Positions 56,827 to 64,000 of a stretch of 64,000 nt of DNA are shown piece by piece. Where the stretch lies: NCBI GenBank assembly GCA_016508695.1, contig VNKQ01000003.1, positions 2,480,001-2,544,000 on the forward strand. Reading direction: 5' to 3'. This DNA is from Hyphodiscus hymeniophilus (Eukaryota > Ascomycota > Leotiomycetes > Helotiales > Hyphodiscaceae). The notes beneath the pieces were generated by a model that saw only the letters and a list, made by a program, of their open reading frames with translations, searched no databases and was not told the origin of the DNA. A program made the translations under genes and the position numbers. Numbering within the stretch: position 1 is the stretch's first letter; each line of letters begins with the position of its first letter.

Positions 56827-59180
56827 CTAATTAGTAATTACAGATTAGGAGACAGTCCTATATTTAAAGAGAAAAGGAGATTTAGTACTTATAACTAAGG
56901 CCTATAAGAGTTCGACTTAACTATACGTCTCTACCTCGTTTTACTAGAGAAAATCGTACGAAATTAAGGCCTTTACTTTAAAGGTTTGACTTGACTCGTA
57001 TAAAGTATTTAAGGAATTAAGTACCTTGATTCTACGTCTAAAACGTATTCTCACACTCAAAAAAAAAACCACCGAATAATAACCCCTCCTTCGCCCACGA
57101 TTTCTATACCTTCGACTACGAACTCTATACCTATAAATACTCCGAATTAGATTAATAAAAGCTCGGAAGAACCCTAGTACTAGAAGGTATAAGAATATCT
57201 CTTGCGAAACCTGTTTATATTTATTACTCCTTATAAATAGGTTACTAAATTATATCGGGTCCCTCTAAAGTAACTATTATAGTTACTATTCTACTCTTCT
57301 AAGGTCTAGTACTTACTAATATTAAGCTCTAATTTATCTTTTAATACTATAAACCACGATCTATTATAACTTTCGTAATAGTAAGAGAGAATACTAGTAA
57401 AGAGGGAGGGAATACTAATAAAGATAGAGACCTATATATTGATTACTAGGGTAAAAAATTCGATATTACGAAGGCAAACTAAGACGAACGTAATAAGTAT
57501 ATTAAATTCAAGGAATAGTAATATAAGAACCCCCTTTAAGGATTATTACCCCTAGAATGCGACGACCTCTAAGACTAATATTAAGACGATTTTAAGGGTT
57601 AGATAATTATATATTTTAAGAAAATTAATAGCTATACTACCTATTACTTACAAAAAACCCTTTAACGATAAGGAGTATAAGTTAAGGTTAATAAATTATT
57701 TTTACTCTACAATACCTTATTTAATACCTTATAGGAAGAATAACCTTCTAAATAACTAGAGGTTAAAATCTTAACTTAAGAATTTAACTCAGATTTAGTA
57801 AATTAGTTTAAGGAGAACCTACGAAATAAGCGACGAATTACTTATAGTATTCCCTCGATTTCTTCCTTAAACCTTTTATTACTTACTTTATTACTTATTA
57901 TACTAGGTACTTAAAGAACGAACCCTATACTACTTATATAACTACTTTTATTACCTCCTCCTCCTTATATAAACTAGGGAGGAGTATAACTACTTTTAAG
58001 CTATAGATTACTAATATAGCGATAATCGCTTAAACTAGAACGCGATTCTTCGAGAGAGATTATTAACCTAGCTAAGTTAGTACTAGAATACTTAAAGTAT
58101 AGAGGTTAAGGAGACGATTTTAATTACTATATTATAGTCTTTAGTAACGCTTATAATTAACTTAGTATTTACGACGATAAAATTAAGTATAAGGCCTATT
58201 CGATCGCATTAAAGGAATAAGCACTTAATTACTACTTAACTAGTCTTATAATTAACTTATACTATTATACAACTTTTAATAAACTTTATTTCGTAATAAG
58301 TACTTATTTCGAGACCCCCGAATATTATTAAAATTAGTTAAATAAGTAAAACGCTATATACCTAAAAGTAATTATAGCGGACGAGAAGAACATAAGCAAA
58401 TCGATATAAGACTACCTACGATTACTCCTAATAAACATACGGAATATTTAACTAGGTCTCGATTACAAATTCTATAACAATATAGTAATACGAAACAATA
58501 TTATTAAGGCTTATTAGGGAGTTATAACTTGCGAATATACTTGTTTTAAACTTATAAACGCGATTCTAGCCCTTATTAACGATCTATACTCTTTAATTAA
58601 TACGTATAAAAAGACTTATCCCTTAGGACTTACTTTTTTAGCTTTCTTTACTAATCGATAGTATTATCGCGATTATAATCGGTTCCCTTAAAATCCTCGA
58701 TTCTAACGACCTCGATTTCCTTAAGCTTCTTATACTTACTATAATAATAAGCCACGTAATAAGAAGTGTTTCGTATATAAAAAAGAAGGTTATTAGTCTA
58801 CTAAGTATACTAAAGAAGAGAGAGAAGAATCGTTTAAGACGTTCTATAACAAATTCGATAATAAACTCGATTAACGAGCTTACTAATATATTATTAATTA
58901 TAAAGGTATAGAGAATTTAAAAGAGAAGAGTAAAGAATATAATAATATTATCGAATACTTAGAGGAATAAGTCGATTAGTTCTTTACGAAATATAATACA
59001 AATAACGATAGCGAGACCTAGCTTATAAGCACGGTAAATAACCTTATAAACCTTATAACTTAGTATATACTTACGGGTTTAATTCCCTTGATTTCCCTAT
59101 CCGCAACTAACCTATTTACTTACGCAACTAGTTCTAGGTATACTATAGACAAGTTTTATAAAATTATAATTAATACTATA

Positions 59181-59586
59181 TGTTACAAGACACGTGACAG
59201 CTCGTGGCCTGAGGCTCGACAACTAGGTTGTAAGAGAACCACAAGTAGAGATCACGGGAGCAGAGAGCTACTTCGCATCACGTAATGGAGTCTTGTAAGC
59301 GAGGACTCCCCGACTATTCAGGGACTCCTGCTATAGAAGACTCCGGACTCCTTGGGATAGGGACTCTAGACTCCCTAGCCCGGGACTCTAGGGCAACGAA
59401 GGTTCTATATAAGCAGTAGTATTTCCTTAGTAGATAGAAGCTTCGTGCTTAACTCAAATATAGTATCTTTATACTATACTTAGTAACTACAAAGGTTATA
59501 CTCACCTTGACCACGATAGCTTCCCTAACTACCCAACCCAACCTAATTGCCCACGAGACCAATACCAGGTAGCGAGGTTTGTTACA
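59181..59586 (+). mobile_element. Solo LTR (406 bp) nested in the copia protease region
   Basis: This block starts TGTTACAAGA and ends TTTGTTACA, in the TG...CA style of LTRs. Its base composition is far less AT-rich than its surroundings. A TATA box (TATATAAG) lies near 59406, so its promoter reads left to right. The flanks are CTATA (59176-59180) and CTAGA (59587-59591), a 4-of-5 match for a target duplication. When it is taken out, the protease frame of the host element continues across the gap at the D-T-G position, which confirms both borders. It shares no visible similarity with the host element's own LTRs, so it comes from another family. No internal retroelement sequence remains. Confidence 0.8.
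59285..59395 (+). repeat. Cluster of GGACTC-type units inside the solo LTR
   Basis: The hexamer GGACTC or its near forms (AGACTC, GACTCC) recur about eight to ten times over 110 bases, upstream of the TATA box. Spacing is irregular. Such clusters in LTR U3 regions are often enhancer-like, but function here is inference. Confidence 0.55.
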
Positions 59587-62500
59587 CTAGAGCCTTAAAG
59601 GTATTAACGGCTAAATAGGGCCAATTTTAGGCCTACTTATAGTGCGTTAACAAGACTACTAAAATCGATAATAGTACTACTAGTACTATTAACATTTAAT
59701 TCGGTATTAGATTAATACTATTAATAAGTACTCTTCGGATTCTTATACCTATAAGAAGAGTCGATTTTTACGTCGTAAAGGTAAATACTCTATTCCTACT
59801 CTATCTAAGTAACTTAAACAGCCTGTAAGTATATTATAATAACCTTAAGAATATAATAGTTACGCTTATAAAGATAGTACTAGTAGTTCGTTAGTTCGGC
59901 TATCTATTTATCGTTTAGGGGAAGTATTTCTAGTAATTCGTGTCTTCTTCCCTTACTTAAAACCCCTATTTTCTTATATTAGTTAAATTATCAAGACTCT
60001 ATTATCGCTTTAGCTATCCCTTTATCGAACGTCTATACGCACTCTTAAAGAGAGCTACCCAAAACGTTAATAAGAAGGCTATCGGCAAGTTAACAAAGTT
60101 CTATTACTATTACTAAAAGCATAATAAATAGCCAGGAAGATTTAAGTTTAAGCTTCCTAACGATACTCTTAATTTTAACCACTCTATTTACATTAATATT
60201 ATATACGTAAAAGGCAATTCTCTAGTACTTTATATTATTAACGAAGTAACCCGTTTCTCTATAGCTTACTTTCTCAAAAACGTTTCATCGAAAACCACCT
60301 AGGAGACCTTATAATAATACTAGATTAATACTTATTTGGGTTCCCTAGACCTACTAATATACGATATAAGAACGGACTTTATAAGTTACAAATTCTATTA
60401 AAACGCGAGTAATATAATAGTTACTACTAAGTATATACCTATCGAAGTATACTAATCGATTAGAATCGTTAAGAAGGCTTATTAATTACTTCGTAAAGCC
60501 TATAAGATCTTACGTAAAGAAATAAGCATAATAACCTTAAAAGAAGCTTATCTTTAAATAGTAGTAAATACAAATAACAATACTACCGGACCTAGCGGTA
60601 TTATACTTACTCTATTTGTCTTTAGTGCTTTCTTACGAATAATAGAACTTAATCCCCTAGTACTATTAATATCGTAATAATTAGTAGTAATTTGCAAAGC
60701 TATAAGTAAGATAAAAAAGTTTAGAGCCAAGTTATAAATTAATAGTATAATTAACACACGAAATAGCCTAAATATAGAGACAATTTATAACCTTCTACTT
60801 AACTCTAATATACTAGTTTACCGGGAAGTAAGAGACTAGACCGGCCCCTTTAAGTTACTTAATATCAAGGGGGAAACCTATAAGATCGAGCTTTCTAGCG
60901 GTCTTACTAACTATAGAGTTACGTATATTAAACTATACTATTCGTAAGAAGATTACGATAATAAGGAAGGCAAAGAGAAAGGAGAAGAGAGTAAGAGTAA
61001 CGCAAGAAGTCTAGAACTACGTATTTAGCTACAATAGTAGCGACGACTATCTAAATAGTATAAACACTTTATATAATCTATCTTTTATAACTCTAATATC
61101 TCTATATTTATAACTAAGCCTTTATATATTAATTCGCGCTAGAAGAAGGTTAATAGCTTACTTAAGAAGGAAGTATTTAAACTCGTTAATACTAGATTAA
61201 TACTATTAAGAACTCGGATCTTTAACTCACGATTTATCGACGAAATTAAGTATTAAGGAACTAACTAAGCGTTCGAGAAATTAAGACTCGTTATATAGGC
61301 ATATAATAATTATAAGAAGGAACTAGTTCTTACGTGATCACTTATAATTTAACGAGCTAACTAGCGATTACTCTAATTACTAGCTCCCTTACTCTAAAAT
61401 ACTAAACTCTACCTCTATAATATCTCCTAAGTTTACGTATAATCGACTACTCTATTAAATCGCAATTTCTACGTTAAATTACCTCGAGAACTCACTTAGT
61501 AACTAGGTCTAGAAAACGGAGTAATTTTACGTGTTATTAAGCTATTATATAGAGTCCTAGAAGCCGAGAATCACTAGTATAAGACGTACTACTATTATTA
61601 TACCGAGAAGTTAAAGATAAAGGAATTAATTTATGACTTATACCTCTTATATTATAATAAAAAAGGGTTTGGTCTTATTAGCTTATAAACCGACGATACC
61701 TTATTCCTAGTAGATAAGACCTTTGTAAAGGCTAAAGAAGAGTAACTTAAAGAAGCTAAATTTATAACAAAGGAAAGAGAGACCTTATCGACTATTACCC
61801 CTATTAAATTTAATAGTAAAATAATTACCCTATAAGGTAACGACGTAATCGAATTTAATTAGGTATACTAGTATAAGAACTTTTAACTAGTTTTCTTTTA
61901 TAAGAACCTCGATTCTATAAGTTCTAGAGGTGAAATTCGCAAGGGAATTACTCTAAAAGACTAGTATATCGTATAACGCGCAAGAGGTATATATATTATA
62001 TTAGTTTACTAACTAGAAGCGTCGTTTAATCTCTCTTTTGTGGCCTAGGTTACTAATCTAAAGAAAGAGAACGCAAAGAGACTAAATAAGAGAATCTAGT
62101 AGCAAATTAATAATAAGACTAGAAGACTCAAGTACGTAGGTCTTAACTTACAAAGCCTTCGAGTTATAGCTTTTACAAATACTTCTTTTACTAATAATAC
62201 TAATAATACCTCTCAAATCGGCTTTATTATTACTATTATAGATAAAAATAATAACGCGAATATTATTTATTAGTCTTCGATTAAATATTAGAGAGTTACT
62301 CGTTCGATATTAGCCTTAGAACTATATAGAATAGCTTATAGATTTAATTATATAGTTATTCTAAATTCTACCCTTAAAAAGGTCTTAAATATTATTATTC
62401 CCCTTATAATTTATATTAATTCGAAGTTACTATACGAATACCTTATCAAGCTAAGAACTACGTAAGAAAAGAGACTTATAGTAGATCTCATATGCCTAAG

Positions 62501-63050
62501 ACAAGTATACGAGAGACGATTTATTATAGAAATCAAGTAGATTAATAGAAATTCGAACCTAGCTAACGCAATAACAAAAGAGAAGAGCTACTAGGCTTTG
62601 CGAGATCTAATCGATTCGAATAAAATCTCACTAGAATTAAAGGAATAGGTTAAGAGAGAGAAGAAGCCGAACCTATAAGAATTATAAAGTAATATAGTAT
62701 AATATTTGAGGGACGCTAGTACTAATTCGATAACTATATAATCGACCTCAAATACGACTATAAATACTACTTACGATATAATAATTATAACGGTATATTA
62801 TACGACTAGTTTCTTTACTTGCCGTGTGTTTTTAATAAATATTCAAAGGATATTAATTCTATGGCTAAATTTAGTACTTATGTAGTACTCACTCGTTAGA
62901 CAACCTAACAAGCAAATCTAACGATAACGAAGGATATCGTTTCCCTATACGAATCGAGATCCTATAGGCAATTAAATAGAATAGAAGGAATGCGTGGATT
63001 ATGTAATTTAGGGAAGGAAGGATAGACCAATTAGAAGAAAGAGTTGCTAG

Positions 63051-63217
63051 TATTTAGACCACTTTCTAGCCTAATCTAGACTAGTGCGTTACGTGTATCG
63101 CAAACTAGAGTAACTTGGTTCCATCTCTGTAGAATAGCTTCTTCCCTTAGACATCAACAATATCACTACGAATACTTATGCAATTACAGTACCGTAGCAA
63201 CCGAAGTGCTACCAACA
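63051..63217 (+). repeat. 3' LTR of the copia element
   Basis: 167 bases aligned to the 5' LTR without gaps, ending CCAACA and followed by target duplication GGTGC. A purine-rich stretch (GGGAAGGAAGGATAG) about 40 bases upstream may be a decayed polypurine tract. Confidence 0.9.
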
Positions 63218-63222
63218 GGTGC

Positions 63223-64000
63223 ATAATTTGAGCGAATAAGTGCTGCCAGAGGCTCAACTTCTGCAATCAAATATCGGATGAGTTAATTGAAATTTCATTA
63301 TGCGTGCGAATGAGTGCTGGGCTTGCAGAGGTACTACTCTTGTCCAAGTAAAGTGTATCAAAGAGCTAACCATCAAGGGCTCCAGACTCCAGAGCAGTTT
63401 GCAACCGCATACGCCCACGTTGTTCGAGATGCGCTAGGTCTAATAGACCATGTCAGTATGGATTGCGGCTGTCGTGGCCAAAGGGTACCAATACGAAGCG
63501 GAGCTTGACACATTCCATTCAGGATGTAGTTGGGACTGGAAATAATTTCTCCCAGACGAGCTTTGTAAATGCTACATCGTGGGATATCCAGCTTCACGAT
63601 TACCTGTGAATGAATCAGGGTACACTCACTCACGGGCTTGGCATAACAATTAACTAATGCTCCAGCGTCAGGACTTGGTAGTCATGAGGGATTTCCTTTC
63701 CAGAAACTCGATCTGCCTATGGCACTATCATGGGTCCCGATTCGCTTAGGTTACGAGGAAAGAGGACTTCTTGATCATTGTAACTATAATACTGCTTGCA
63801 GAGTTTTACCAAGCTAACATTACAGTCATATGTACGGCGTCGTCTATACTTGCTATTTTTGAACCGGACAAGAACGATTTCTTGAGTCTTTTAGTGCGCC
63901 TAGCTCTTTCAGATAGTTCACCGTCTTCTATGGCTGTGTTACAATCGGCGCTGGCGCTTTCGTCGTTCCACAGGCATGGTCTACAATCGTCTGTCCTTCG
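63223..64000. other. Right-hand flank with no recognised gene
   Basis: Normal base composition returns after the LTR. Two ORFs (63314..63508 plus and 63373..63633 minus) overlap and have no recognisable content. No repeat of the element is seen here; the window ends in unclassified sequence. Confidence 0.5.

Larger units (their letters stand above)
56660..63217 (+). mobile_element. RIP-degraded Ty1/copia LTR retrotransposon, 6,558 bp
   Basis: Two 167-bp LTRs flank the element, and the 5-base GGTGC lies on both sides (56655-56659 and 63218-63222). In the plus direction remnants appear in copia order. A CCHC zinc knuckle lies near 58764-58820, with Cys and His codons turned to TAT and Trp to TAG. 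The protease motif lies at about 59140-59180 and resumes at 59592. Integrase is at about 60010-60660, with HSIYINIIYVKGNSL and DLLIYDIRTDF. Reverse transcriptase is at about 61130-62000, with the TDDTLFLVD active-site region. RNase H is at about 62190-62620 (EKRLIVDL). Every frame has many TAA/TAG stops, consistent with RIP. It cannot encode proteins. Confidence 0.92.

Noticed and set aside
59088..59285. 65-aa plus-strand ORF crossing the solo LTR border
   Set aside because: It joins decayed copia protease sequence to LTR sequence and is an artefact of the nested insertion.
60554..60757. 67-aa minus-strand ORF in the AT-rich island
   Set aside because: Antisense to RIP-mutated integrase; AT-rich DNA gives Ile/Leu-rich ORFs by chance.
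1..64000. tRNA, rRNA, CRISPR array or bacterial-type operon
   Set aside because: I scanned for T-arm-like GTTCRANTC motifs, regular short repeats with spacers and rRNA-like blocks and found none; a tRNAscan run would settle the tRNA question.

Overview
The window is nuclear DNA of a filamentous ascomycete (Pezizomycotina). Many genes have short introns of 43-60 nt with GTAWGT-type donors and CTAAC/CTGAC branch points. The gene content is fungal: HIS6, BRE1, RAD23, BDP1, SEC72, SARAF and a 2EXR protein. Two AT-rich islands show the C-to-T/G-to-A decay typical of repeat-induced point mutation (RIP). The overall look fits Leotiomycetes, but this is an impression and no search was possible.

Layout. 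1-8 kb: start of a WD-repeat-like gene on the minus strand, divergent from a NIPA-type Mg transporter; a small Cys-rich putative zinc protein with one intron; two unrecognised genes; a secreted pepsin-like protease with four exons. 9-12 kb: two hypothetical reading frames in one phase that may be a single broken gene, then SEC72. 12-15.4 kb: little I can support. 15.4-20.6 kb: secreted cupin, HIS6, a Faf1-like rRNA-processing gene sharing a 134-bp promoter with HIS6, and a GFA-domain protein. 21.4-31.7 kb is gene-dense: GH1 beta-glucosidase, BDP1 and BRE1 divergent, SARAF, RAD23. 31.7-35.8 kb is a long stretch without a convincing gene, ahead of a tetraspan membrane protein. 38.7-45.9 kb: 2EXR protein, GT25 glycosyltransferase, BAR-domain protein. 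46.9-49.7 kb: an acyl-protein-thioesterase-like gene with one in-frame stop, and an MFS monocarboxylate-type transporter.

50-63 kb is accessory and repeat-rich. It holds a 709-bp element with perfect 42-bp terminal inverted repeats, a secreted SLT/lysozyme-like protein, a zinc-knuckle pseudogene with several frameshifts, a short-chain dehydrogenase with five exons, and a complete but heavily RIP-mutated Ty1/copia retrotransposon (6,558 bp, 167-bp LTRs, 5-bp target duplication). A 406-bp solo LTR with much less AT-rich sequence has inserted exactly into the protease active-site codons of that retrotransposon.

The genes do not form one pathway; the left 50 kb is ordinary housekeeping with a few secreted enzymes. 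I found no convincing new multi-gene system. The best leads are the nested transposon story, the inverted-repeat element, three decaying or interrupted genes, and several introns with unusual donor sites. Exon boundaries were derived by hand from splice signals, reading frame and family resemblance, so they are predictions.
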